A stretch of 64,000 nt of DNA, from the NCBI GenBank assembly GCA_965153455.1, contig OZ234497.1:6014001-6078000 (forward strand), in the 5' to 3' direction. Position numbers and translations under genes: made by a program. Positions 11,928 through 22,970 of the stretch are shown here, piece by piece. Origin of the DNA: Sphagnum compactum. Lineage: Eukaryota > Bryophyta > Sphagnopsida > Sphagnales. The notes beneath the pieces were generated by a model that saw only the letters and a program-made list of their open reading frames with translations, ran no database searches and was not told where the DNA came from. How positions within the stretch are numbered: position 1 is the first letter of the stretch; each line of letters begins with the position of its first letter.

Positions 11928-12210
11928 TGTTTTATTATATGAATCCTTTTGATAGTCCTTTGCAAAATTGACTCATGTCCGACACGTTGTTGTTCACTTT
12001 TAGAGGTCCTAAATCAAAACTTAAGCTTAAAATTTCATCAAATGGATTTTTGGTTTGAATTCCTTGACATTCATATGAATGAGAAAGCAATAACTTGTCA
12101 TGATTCCCATGGATTTAAATGGAAAAACATAAATATTTATTCAATTTTGATTGTTTTTCTTTATGGTCCAATGCCCTTTTTAGCTCATTGGATTGTGAGT
12201 GCACCCCTTT

Positions 12211-13900
12211 GTATTTTGATAAGGTTTAAGATTGTTTGTTCCCTTGTTGGATTCCAAACCTATGTCGCCCATAATAACAACTATTTTCTTACCAAGTTGA
12301 CTACTATGTCGAGGCGGAACATTCAAATCAAGAGGAAGCCCAATCTTCTTAATCCATGATGCACTTTATATCACATTGTTAGTGATTTCTTGGTCTCTAC
12401 AAATTTATCACAAACCACTTATTGAAATGAAATTGGTAGCAAATAAATAAAACTATGTCTTAATTGTGAGGGAAAGCCAACAACTTGTGTTAGGGCACAA
12501 CTGATAATGAGAATGAGAGTGGAGGAATGAATACAAGACCAACATGAAGATTGAACTTCAAAGGTTGAATGAGTCATGACATTCATGCCAAAAAGTTCCC
12601 AAAAAACTAAAAATTGAACTAAAAACCTTAGGGTTTCAAGAATTTGGGAAGAATGTGGCCCCTACAAGCACAACCTGCTTCCACATAACCTAGGGCTTCT
12701 AAAGCTCCAAAGATGTCAAAATGCTTACAACTTCTAAAGCTCCAAAAATGTCAAAATACTTAAAACTTTCAAAGCTCCAAAGATGTCGGAATGCCTACAA
12801 TTTTTACAATTCCAAATATGTTGAAATGTAAGAGAATGGTGTTTGAATTTACTACAAATCCCAACCGAAAATTTATTTGAGCATTGCGGCATTTCCGGCC
12901 ATGGTGTGTTATCAAACATCTTTGTAGTCCACTACAACAACTAGTGCACCCTCCACTACCGTCTTCTCAATTGTTATTGTGAATGTTGTTGCATGAGGTA
13001 AGCAAACACCTTTATCCCACATTACAATGCCCTCACACCTTCCATTCTCCCTTTGAATAAACACTTGACTTTGCCACCTTATTCCTACTTTACACCCTTT
13101 ACAATTTTGACATCCACTAGTATAATCCATGTTCCCTTCTTTATCCTTTAACTATGTTAGTTTGCAGCCTCAATAGGTTCATTAGTTTCATAGTTTATTC
13201 CTCTGCATCTTATAATCCTCAATGCTTCAAAGCTATATAAATCATCTAATAAATTGAAGGCCTTAGACCATAATGCAAATGGCAAGACTTGTAATCTTGT
13301 CAAACAATAAACTATAAATTTCAAAGACTATTCTAAAATAAATCTTGATAGTACTCCCACTAGGTACAATATTTGGTTGTTGGTAAAGTGTGATTAAGCA
13401 TGACAGACATTACTACTAAATATCACAATCTACCTAAATGATATTTATACCTTTACATGTGTGTAAATAGTAAGTACATACTACATACACTGGAGCTTTC
13501 GTGTTTTTATATTAATTTGTGTAGACAATTTAAGTACCATGTTCAATCACACATTCAATGCATCTATGTAATTCAAGGCAATAAACTCATTCTACCCAGT
13601 AAATAATTAAGTTATAGTAGTTGGGAATTAGTTTGAGTATTAAGAATTGTCTCTTTTGTATGATGCATAAGGATTGTAATGAAGCTTAATACATTACAAT
13701 AATTGTTAGAGTTGCATCAATTTTCAGTTATCAATTGGGTTTAGATCACATTTAAACAGATCACAAGTGCAATTGCAACAATTGGATGACTTAAATGTTG
13801 GCAATTTCCATGAGGTTTGTCAAAATTCTACCTACATTTTGTACATGGACATAATTCTTATTTTACTATAGTATAATGTCTAACCTTGGTCCAACCTTAA
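12211..13900. other. Sequence without recognised genes; one short tandem repeat
   Basis: Apart from the 35-bp repeat at 12690-12830 I see no transposon ends or conserved coding signal. Minus-strand ORFs at 12734-12919 and 12912-13130 lack motifs, and the first is partly a translation of the tandem repeat. Confidence 0.5.
12690..12830. repeat. Tandem repeat, 35-bp period, about four units
   Basis: The core word 'tctaaagctccaaa.atgtc' recurs at a fixed 35-bp spacing (unit starts near 12697, 12732 and 12767), followed by a more diverged fourth unit. Confidence 0.8.
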
Positions 13901-14171
13901 TCTTCCATTGGCTTTTGCAACATGGCATGGATAGAGAGCAATTAAGAAATGGTTTGGACCTTATAGAATACAATATGTGTTGCTTAATAACACAATATTG
14001 CTAATGACACTTACTAATTTTGAACCAATTCCATTGTTGATTAACATTAACAAATTAAAATTGTACAAATTCATTGAATCTAAGGTACAAGATTTGAAGG
14101 CACAAAACACTAGTATATTAAGAAGAACCATAGACAACAAACCAGTCTCGAAAAGTAATCGAGAGTTATAA
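13900..14171 (+). pseudogene. Ty3/gypsy integrase C-terminus, RE1 (5'-truncated retrotransposon)
   Basis: The translation KKWFGPYRIQYVLLNN, then PLLININKLKLYKFIESK, matches the C-terminal end of a plant Ty3/gypsy integrase and closely matches the equivalent part of RE2 (minus strand, 30790-30650: KKWFGPYKVQYVLPNN, NPVLVNVNKLKPYKYMES). An intact integrase inserts the cDNA into chromosomes, but here only the last 80-90 residues remain. No catalytic core, RT or 5' LTR is visible upstream, so RE1 has lost its 5' two thirds. The frame stays open to 14171, then shifts. Confidence 0.75.
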
Positions 14172-14199
14172 TGAAGCATATGAAAATGGAGATGATGAA

Positions 14200-15060
14200 G
14201 TGGTGGCATGTCGACCACAGATGGAGGTTGATAGTTTGGCGGTCACAACAATAGACAAATCGGTTGATTCAGCAGTTCAATCAACTGACTATATTAATGA
14301 GTTGAAACATATTTCAATACATATGGTGGAGAACACGAAGGATGAATGGATAGGTGGCTATGATTGTACAAGGATGAATGAAAGAGGGAGTAATACATTT
14401 GGACTATGGATACGTGACAAGGACGTTAGTTACTTCCACATGGAGGTACAAGAGAGAAGTCATCATGAATTGAATCTTGAAAAAAATGACTATTTAATAC
14501 AAAAATGACGGGCTTCCCTAAAACAAAAAGCGGGAAGCAAGAATGGCATTTCTTCTTGGCATTTGAGATTTCTTGGTAACACGTTTGTGTTTTGTGTTGC
14601 AATGTGCTTCACAACAAAATGAGGAAAATGCGATTAAAAGATTGTAGAAAATTGTGAAGGAAGAAGAAGCAGAGAAGTTGCAAAATCTGAGAGATAACAA
14701 AAACTTGAAAGAAAGAGGCATGTGGAAAAGGTTACCAAAAGATAGTGAAAAGTGTAGGAAGAATTGGAGAGACAAGCATGAGGGATAGTGTATAACATTT
14801 TGCCATTAGTAGTGATTTCACTATTGGAATCACCATCATCGTTAGAATGTGAAGAAGGAACAAGGTTTGAAACAAGGATTGGTGCAACATTTCAATTTGT
14901 AGATGACATTTAAGAGTAAGTGCAACTAATGTTGGAGCATTGAGGAGGTATTTTTAGCAAAAGATCGGGGGTGGTGACAAGACCATGTGTAACTGTGAAT
15001 GAATCGGTGGAGATTTCCAATTCAAGTGACGAAAAGGACAAAAAAAGGTCGGTGTAGCAC
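14200..15060 (+). pseudogene. RE1 additional ORF, N-terminal part (decayed)
   Basis: Downstream of integrase, 14200-14508 is open for 102 codons. A Lys/Glu-rich coiled-coil-like stretch follows at about 14620-14790 in other frames. Both have counterparts at the same relative position in RE2 (about 30350-29800, minus strand): a QST(D)-containing segment, then 'AIEKLKRIAKEKE'-like Lys/Glu repeats. An extra ORF between integrase and the 3' LTR is known from some plant Ty3/gypsy lineages, notably Tat/Ogre-like elements. Function is unknown. Homology breaks near 15060 at a 2-kb insertion. Confidence 0.55.
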
Positions 15061-17095
15061 AACAACTAATAGGTTTTTTCTATTACTAGTAGGTTTTTAC
15101 ATGTTGACCATGAATATATATGACATCACCTTATTTGCTTGCAGGGCCCAACACTAACTCCTCATGAAGAGACATAGAAAATTGAGTGTATATATGAATC
15201 CTTTTGTATGAATCCTAAACTTTACAATGTTTGATGCACATAAAATAAACCATATAATTGAGGCAATCTAATTGTTGAAATATGGGTTGGAAGTTGAAGT
15301 TGTTTAGACCAAACAAGGGAGTAGCTACAACATTGCCATAAGCAAAGCCCAGTGTAAAGTAGTTAGTTGATTGAATAAAACCCATGAACGTTAAGTTGGG
15401 CTTATTCCTATGTGGATGATATTTTGTGTGCACTTGTAATTGGTGGGGAAAGTTGTTATTGAATTGCTGATTAATTAAAGACCAATATTGCAGGTTGGGG
15501 CATAGAAATTATATTAGTGTAGTCCAATATAACTTCTGATTAACTCTGCAACTTTATGAGCACATGCAGGTAGGCACAGAAGTAATATTGATGGACTGCA
15601 TATGGAGAACGAAGGCTAGTACAACGATGATTTGTGGGTTATGTGGAAGTAAGGCTAGTGGGAAGATAATGCCTAAAGGCTACATGGGTTAAGGTGCGGG
15701 AGGTATATATGCTAAATTCAACAATGCCATTTAAGGAAAGAATGATAGATCCTACTCATGAATAAACAAAGATGGTAGAAGGTGTTGTGATGTTTTGGCC
15801 CAACAAGTTCCCCAAGTTGGTTGGAATGTGAGGTAACTGGTGGTGGTATTGGTGTTTGTGAAGGTCTTGGATATTTTTGAATTGATGTTGTTGCTCTATT
15901 TTTTTCCCTGTACATTTGCAATTGGAAGTTATGGTTAAATAGGGCATAAATCATTTTACTTGTAGGCGTTAGCTCTCCTAGGGTAGAATGGGACCCTTAT
16001 AATGTGAAGTTTTCAACACAAAGCAACTGTGATTTTAAGTTTGAAACCCAACTTTCAAACAATTTTAAGATTTTGAAGTGTTTGATGGTTTGTTGTGCAT
16101 AAAAAGTGGAAGTTCTTACATTTTAGTGTTGATCATTTAAAGTTGTGTATCTATGTTCATTAGATCAGATTTTTATGTATCTACAACTAAAAGTAACATC
16201 AAATTGTCCATAACCTTTGGAGGAAAGGTCTATAAGCTGCAAACAAATATATATGTCCTAACCTTACTTTCAAAGCACACCAAAACCCAAACCCAAACCA
16301 ACATTAAATTGAACCTAGTCCCTAACCTGAACATAACCTAAATACCAACCCTAAAAGGAACTTAATGTCTAATGAATCCCTAACCTGAACATAATTTAAT
16401 GTCTAACCTAAAACAAGCCTAAACTTAATGAAGCCCTAACCTAAAGTGAACCTAATCCTAACCTAACCCTAACTTAATATCAAACCTAATCTTAACCAAA
16501 TTTTAACCTAACTTTAACCTAGTACCAAACCTAATCCTAACCAGTCCTTAACCAGTCCTTAACCTAGTATTAAACCTACAACAAACCCTAATACCTAAAA
16601 CCTAGCACTAAATATGTGTCAAGAAAGAAATTCCAGTATGTATCACAATCAAGGATGTCGATACAATTGAAGACGTTGATATGAAAACACCCTAACTTAT
16701 TTTCTTCATTCAAATCATTAAGCAAAACAACTTCGATAATGCCAAATGTCTCCATCACAAACACACATTTAATTAATATTGTTGAAATAATTTCATCTGA
16801 GTGGGACATGTGGAGAAATCTTTACTTTTAAAACTACCATCAAAAATATTAATGCACGGTTGCCACAAAGCCACATGGTTAAAAAAATCAACCGTTGCCC
16901 AAGTGACATAAGACTACAATCGCGAAAGATTCAATTAAGAACCTCGTTTACAACTAATGTTGTTTTTGTGAATATGGTGAAAGCAACAAGTCTGACTTGA
17001 CTATATAATCACGGAGTTGGAATGGTCTTAAACGACTACAAACATAGTTGTTTACTTAGTTGTATTTTGACCTTTTTAGCATAGTGTAATTATTG
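15060..17095. mobile_element. Unclassified insertion inside the RE1 additional ORF
   Basis: The additional-ORF homology with RE2 stops near 15060 and resumes near 17110, so about 2 kb was inserted. The right edge ends in 'agcatagtg', like a CACTA terminus, and the preceding 200 bp contains 'gcgact' and 'actacaa' words typical of subterminal repeats. I cannot find a matching left CACTA end. The interior includes the telomere-like array at 16258-16610 and no convincing gene. Confidence 0.35.
16258..16610 (+). repeat. Degenerate telomere-like CCTAA(C/A) array
   Basis: Dense, imperfect repeats of ccctaa, cctaac and aaccta with interspersed 'cttaatgt' spacers run for about 350 bp. One stretch is close to plant telomere units (tcctaacctaaccctaactt at 16456). 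The phase is irregular, so this is not a clean telomere tract but an old or rearranged array. Confidence 0.7.
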
Positions 17096-17109
17096 AAGAC
17101 CCAGCAGTC

Positions 17110-19000
17110 CACACTACTACAGAAATATGTCAAAGATGATGTAACCACAAGAGGTAGGTCAACATTCAATTTCTTCCACAACAATTCAACCAAGTTTTAA
17201 AGACTCACTGGAATGTAGAGGTGAAAAAAGAAGAAAAAATCTTTGGGTAATGGATCAGAAAACTTTAGAACAAAGAGGGATTAGGATTTTAGATGACAAA
17301 AGGATGTTCTTTACCCAAACTAAACAAAAAAATTCCAAATAGGTTAAGAGAATAGATCTGTGGAAGAAGATGGAGAAGAAGAAGAGGCATGGGCTAATGA
17401 AGCAAATTTAGTTAAATTGTTGGACATTAAATGAAGGAAACCCAAACCATGGATCTTTGATGGAATTTTTGAACATTTTTGTGATAAAAGGATTTGAAAT
17501 TTATTTTGGAAGAAAAGGCATAATGTATGTCATTAGCAAACAAATGATGGGTGATGAATTTGGAGTATGTTAAACTGGGTACATTGAGGTCCAAAAGAAC
17601 AAGTGAAGAAACTGGTGGTGGAAGAGTTGTACAATCAAGCCACCATACACAAATGTAAATCAACTTGGAATGTCAAGAAGTGCAAAATGTCATTTAACAT
17701 TAGATGCCCAATTATGATATTTGTGGTATACCCAAATTTTTTTTTGAATACATGAATAACAGGAATGTGCTCATAGTCATGAACATCGAGGAAGGAATTG
17801 AGGTGGATTGAGCATAAATTATGTTTAATAATTTGTGCAGTGAATTGAACAGATGGACAAAGATGCAAGAAAAGATGTAATCGGATGGGAAACACAAGGA
17901 CAAAAAAGAAACTTATCATTCGGTGTTAATTCTAGAACTAGTATCTAGGTATATGTTTCAAGAAGAATTTGTGGCTACAAAGAGAAAAATAACGAAAACC
18001 TAGAAAAAACCAAAAAGGACAAAAGAAGAGTTATAACAAGTTTTGAATAATAGGAAAGGAGCTTTGATGGGATCCCCATGGACTATGGTAAAAAGGAAGA
18101 AAAGATTTGACATTGGGGATGAATTGGAACAAAAAAGGAAATCAGGGGAGGCTGTTCAACCTCAAAATAAATCAAAGGGAATATGAGACCATTTGGGATT
18201 ATAGTTTTAGGAATGGTTATAGACATGTTCCTTCTAAATCACAAAAGGATATCAATTCATTAGAAGAACATAAAAGGAAAGAATAATTGTAGCAAATGAA
18301 GCATGAGAGGAGCAAATCTCCATAGTTAGCAACAATAATTCAAGCACAACATTAGCATGCACAACGCATGAAAGTGAATGACATGTATTATTTTCATACA
18401 CAAATGGAAGTGCATGGTGATGATGTACATATACAAACATAGATAAATCAGCAATAACAACAATAGCTTTAAGTACCACATGTGGTTTTAATAAAACCTT
18501 CACTCAATGTTCATAGACCAATTGCAATTTTGGTGTTACAAATTCGACCAAGGTCAATAGAAGGAACAACTTTAAAGGTTGGTTAGGAATCACAAATGAA
18601 GGATAAGGTGGTATCTTCAAAGGAGGGATCTAAGGAAAAGACGCCACAAAATTTCACACCCAAATCTGTGGAAGATATAACAATTGATGTTATGGAGACT
18701 AATAAAACTACATAGATGTTTCAAGCCATGGCCATTGTTACCTTGAAGATGGGTAATTTGGGTTTAGAAGTGGAAGCATTATAAATCAAATTAACCATGC
18801 TAGAAGGAGAAAAATAGGGGTTGCTTTAGTAGATATAGAAGGAGCAGGCAAAACATGAAGAATATAGGAAGCCAATAAGTGGCTAGAAGAAATGGAAAAC
18901 GGAAATGGAAGCAAAGGTAAATGTCAGAATGTTGGAATTGACCACAAAAAACAAGGAGATGAAAGGAAGTTAGTTCAAAGTTGATGACTCAACAAAAGGA
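17110..19000 (+). pseudogene. RE1 additional ORF, central part (decayed)
   Basis: The stretch from about 17290 to 17570 translates with stops as ...FFTQTKQ..., then LMEFLNIFVIKGFEIYFGRK and GIMYVISKQMMGDEFGVC. RE2 at 29270-28970 (minus) gives WTQTKQ, VMLEFLNTFFIKSVDIYFGH and KVYVISKQLIVDVFGVC in the same order. Conservation of this block between independent copies shows it was a real protein region. From 17600 to 19000 the frame shifts often and the composition is Lys/Glu-rich. The reading is cut at 19000 by a family-B insertion and resumes at 21607. Function is unknown. Confidence 0.6.
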
Positions 19001-19003
19001 ATG

Positions 19004-21602
19004 GGGTGAAAGCATGAAATAAGGAGTTGATCATGCCAAGGTTAAAGTCCTTTCCAAGGACTACATTTTCCATGTGGTAGTTTTCTTTGGGTTTATACTT
19101 CACTTTTCACACAGTTTTTAAAATTAAATATCAAATTTGAAGCCAAATATGACATATAACATGATAAAATTCAATTTTTTTTGCATCATGCTTTACATTA
19201 TAGTCAAATCTAAAAATTTATTTTGAACCATGATTACAAATTCAAACACTACAAGAAATTTGGAAATAAACGATTATAATTTTAGTTGCAAAAAACAAAA
19301 TTTTAGTCATAATGGACACATGTGACTACAAACCTTGTAGTCACCTTAGACAAGTGGAAAAAGAAAACAAGTCGCAAAAAAATCCATGTGGCATGTATAG
19401 TCACACCAGTAGTTGCATATCACTTGTAGTTGCAGGAATTTTCCATCCATTGATTAGTTGTAGGGCTATGCGACTACATGTACGACTACATAAAATATTG
19501 AACAACATTTCAAAAATAATTAAATTTAAATTAGTTAATATATTTTTATATCAACATTTATTAAGTATATTATATATTTATTAAAATTATGTAATACAAT
19601 AATTCATATTATTGGTAATTTCATAAATTTCAACCTATGAGTTGTTGACATGTGTCATTATTTAGGTTAGGCTAAAACTTTAATTTAAGCAGCTAGGTAG
19701 GCCACCTAGTTTAGGTACCTAGGTGGGCCTAGGTAGACACTTAGGTTAAGTAGCCTAACCATGTAGGGTACATACGGTCAACATATCATCGTTGACCACA
19801 ACTATGTCACTTGTGAGGTTTGATACTTAGACCCCAAGGACATATATCAACTCCTTTGCCATCAAACCACACCACTTGATATGAAAATATAGTAGAATGC
19901 ATTCTTTTTAGCCCATATTTGACTCTAAACATTGCACAAACACGAATTTCAATATTTCATATTTTATTGATATTTGTCCAAGTAGAAAAAATTAAAGTTG
20001 ATTTTTAAAGTACTTTCAATGACATACACAATTAAATATATTTTCTTCCAAAAATGTACATTAACTTGAGAAAATGTTTAATTTATTTTGTTAAATTGAA
20101 CTACATTTCGATGATGATTCATTGGAAATTCTTTTTCAAGCACGTGATGTATAAATGAAAAATATTTTACGACTATTATTTAATATAAATTAATAAATAA
20201 TTTATCTCCCACATATGAATCTTTCATTTCATTAAAAAAACATATTACACACTGTGATTATAATATATCATAATTTTAATTAATTCACATACTATTTTTA
20301 TAAAGGGATAAGATATTTATCACATTTAAAAAAGTAATATTTTTTTAAAATATTATTTATAATATTTATGATGTATAATATTATTCTATATTTTAAATTT
20401 TAATCAAATCACATTTATTAATGTTATATAATTAATGAATTTGATGGAATTTTCAGTTTTATATTTTTACCAATATAATATATAAATTTTATCTAAACTT
20501 ATGGTAAAAGTCTTATGATCAAGTAAATGATACCTTTCTTAGACATTTTACACCTCTATTTGGATCAAAATATATATCATATTTGATTATGACATAATAA
20601 GTTGTAATTTTACCAATAAAGTTTAATTTACATGTATAATATGTAATTAAATAATCATCATATATAATATTTATAAATAGATCATAATTCAAACATGTTC
20701 AATAAAAATATATTAATTTTTATTGCCCATGTCAATAAAAATACATAAAAACCAATAAACAATTAGACATAAGTTGATTATCAAACAAACATTGTAATTC
20801 CAAAGATGTCACATATGTTTTAATCATCAAAATACTGTAAATGGAAAAATTATTGACCCTAGTTGCCAAAACAATTATGACCAGTTGCAAAAACAATTAG
20901 GTTTTCATCCATCTAAGGATCCATTCACAATATTGGATGAAAATGTGGACTTTCATTTTACTTTTCCATCCAAACATATAATAGTCACAAATTGTAGTCG
21001 CATTTACGACTTCATTTGGTTATATCAACACTATAGTCACATATGTGATTACAATAGTTGCATATATGACTACACACATTTATGATTAAAATGACATGTA
21101 GGACTAACCTAATTATAGTTGTAAAAGTAGTCGATTCAAACACTAGTCGCATCTATAATCATAACCATGTGGTTGGAATGGATAAGATTTCTTTTGGTGA
21201 AAACTATAGTAGTGTTTAAGGATGTTTGAATATCAAAATTTAAGAAGGTATATGTATTTTTATTTTTGAATGTTTTGAACACATGGATCCCTTTTTGAGG
21301 AATATATTTAAATTCATAAAAAATTGAAATGATTTGGTGTATATTTGATAAGGAAAAAAAACATTTGAAAAAAAAATCACATGTTCACATGACTTTTTTG
21401 AACGTTTTAAACATATAAAAGGACTTTTGAAACACAGTGAATTTTCATGAAAATTTTATAGTTACAACTATAAGAATTTATTTTAAAATTTTCACAAATT
21501 TTTTGATATATAGTGTTCCCATGGTGATTTTTCAAAATTTTGAAAAACAATTTTTAAATATTGTCCACACACTCTATGGCTCCTTATTTCATGCTTTCAC
21601 CC
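19004..21602 (+). mobile_element. Family-B element B4, split by a CACTA copy
   Basis: Perfect terminal inverted repeats of 22 bp (GGGTGAAAGCATGAAATAAG.. on the left, complement ending CTTTCACCC on the right) are flanked by AATG at 19000-19003 and 21603-21606. The left interior 'gccaaggttaaagtccttt..aaggact' matches B3 and B5. CACTA copy A3 occupies 19247-21214, leaving about 630 bp of the original element. B4 itself interrupts the additional ORF of RE1. Confidence 0.8.
19247..21214 (+). mobile_element. CACTA-type copy A3, nested in family-B element B4
   Basis: It starts CACTACAAGAAATTTGG and ends ..ctatagtagtg. Subterminal 'agtcac', 'gcgactac' and 'gtagtc' words fill both ends (19280-19490 and 20980-21170). 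Blocks at 19645-19890 match copy A2. The flanking triplets (AAA and TTT) do not form a clean duplication. The interior is AT-rich with no transposase, so this is a non-autonomous derivative. Confidence 0.7.
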
Positions 21603-21606
21603 AATG

Positions 21607-22307
21607 GTAAAAATTGATGAGGAAAGAAGTCTAGAATGAAACAGAACAATGGTGTCAAAAAACATTATTGGAATATAAGCGAAGGAGGATTTGGAAAGAG
21701 AAAAAGGACTTTGGTTGCAAGAACAAAAGACAAAGAACAATATTATCAACAACTTGTTTTTGCAAATCATACAAATGAAATCTATGGTTGTAGGAAAGGA
21801 ATTCCACAAATAAAAGGTGGAAGAAGAAAAGGAACAAGTAGTCTTAATGTGTTTCAATGGTACAGAAGGAGATGGTTAAAACCAAGACAAAGTTGGATGA
21901 CTTACTGGAAAGGTAAAAGGATCTTGATTTTGTGTAATTCAAGAATAGATTGGAGGAGTATGATGATTTGGTACAGTATTATTCAATATTATGCACCAAA
22001 CAATAGATAGAAAACTCTAATGTTGAACCAGATTAATGGTGGGAATTGGCAAAGGCACAATTTAGAGAAGAAATGCAAAAGAATTTGGCTCCACACTGGA
22101 GAGATGAGGAAGGATACAAAAGGTACATGTTCGCTTTCAAGAAAGCATTTCCACATTTTATGTATAGAAGTTAAATAGTTCAGAACGTTCTAGTCCAAAA
22201 GAAGAAGTAAGAAAGGTTGAGTGCAATGGAACAACAGAAGAGACACAGGAAGAAAAACCACAGAATCTCAAAAGAGGACATGATGATCAAAATGAGGAAA
22301 ATGAGTA
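21607..22307 (+). pseudogene. RE1 additional ORF, C-terminal part (decayed)
   Basis: After the B4 insertion, coding-like Lys/Glu/Gln-rich sequence resumes. One frame is open at 21636-22010 (124 codons, basic, no recognised motif). Near 22215-22300 the translation GTTEETQEEKPQNLKRGHDD resembles the RE2 end near 28220 (GKTTEGAEPKSEKEHD). Stops and shifts are frequent. It ends where a foldback MITE begins. Confidence 0.45.
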
Positions 22308-22619
22308 CATCACAAATTTAACATTTTACAACTTAATAATGGAAATTGTGCAAAGTTCATTCATTCATAATTCGTACGTTTCAAGCATTAATATCGTGCA
22401 TTGAAAACACATTTGACACATAAATTTAGAAGAAGATGCAAAATTCATGTGACATTTGTTCATTCATAGGTTCATATTTCATCCCTCAACACATTTATTT
22501 GTGTGTCAAACATGTTTTCAATGCATGATATTGATCGTATGCAAAAATGTACGAACCTATGAATGAATGAATTTTGCACAATTTTCATTAATAATTCATC
22601 GCATGCTAAATTTGTGATG
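22308..22619. mobile_element. Foldback MITE, copy C1
   Basis: This 312-bp element is nearly all inverted repeat. It begins CATCACAAATTTA and ends TAAATTTGTGATG, and long interior stretches also pair (for example 'aattgtgcaaag..ttcattcattcat' with its complement near 22558-22580). There is no ORF. A second copy lies 1 kb downstream. Both are preceded by 'gagta'. Confidence 0.7.
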
Positions 22620-22955
22620 GAGGAACAAAAAACTCTTACAACAAGGACTAAACTGAAAGTTCATGACATTATTAGTGTATAGTTGGAACAGGTTGGAAGC
22701 ATAAAACAAGTGGTGGAACAAATAATATTTGACGAGATTATTAAAAGTAAAAAGAAACCATTGAATGAAGTTCTAGTTCCTCAAGTGAATACAACAACTA
22801 AATTTAGAACAAAAAAACAAATGGAGGTGCAGATAGAAATGTTAGCAACTTAAAATGAACAAAACAAAACCACACATTATTGACATAGTGAATTGAATAA
22901 CATATGTAGGTTTTTTTCATTTACTATAACAAGGATTTCGAGGACGGAATCTAGA

Positions 22956-22970
22956 GTGTAGGGAGGATAA
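22956..22970 (+). other. Polypurine tract of RE1
   Basis: The purine-rich run gtgtagggaggataa directly precedes the LTR start TGTTAC. It is preceded by 'aaggatttcgaggacg', a sequence commonly seen just upstream of the 3' LTR in plant Ty3/gypsy elements. In a live element this tract primes plus-strand cDNA synthesis. Confidence 0.7.

Larger units (their letters stand above)
9886..12206 (-). mobile_element. Family-B outer element, containing two further family-B insertions
   Basis: The termini GGGTGCAAATG (left) and GTGCACCC (right, ending 12206) are flanked by CTTT at 9882-9885 and again at 12207-12210, a clean 4-bp duplication. Removing the inserts 9896-10650 and 11153-11927 rejoins a sequence that aligns, inverted, with B1 (2880-3666) across its whole length. 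The 136-codon ORF at 11949-12359 is a by-product of this repeat. Confidence 0.75.

Noticed and set aside
11949-12359. 136-codon plus-strand ORF as a gene
   Set aside because: Its first two thirds is the inverted end of a family-B repeat.
14518-14775. 85-codon minus-strand ORF (hydrophobic/Phe-rich)
   Set aside because: Antisense of the Lys/Glu-rich coiled-coil-like part of the RE1 additional ORF.
21636-22010. 124-codon basic ORF as a stand-alone gene
   Set aside because: It lies in the expected place for the decayed RE1 additional ORF and its frame does not agree with the flanking coding-like frames.
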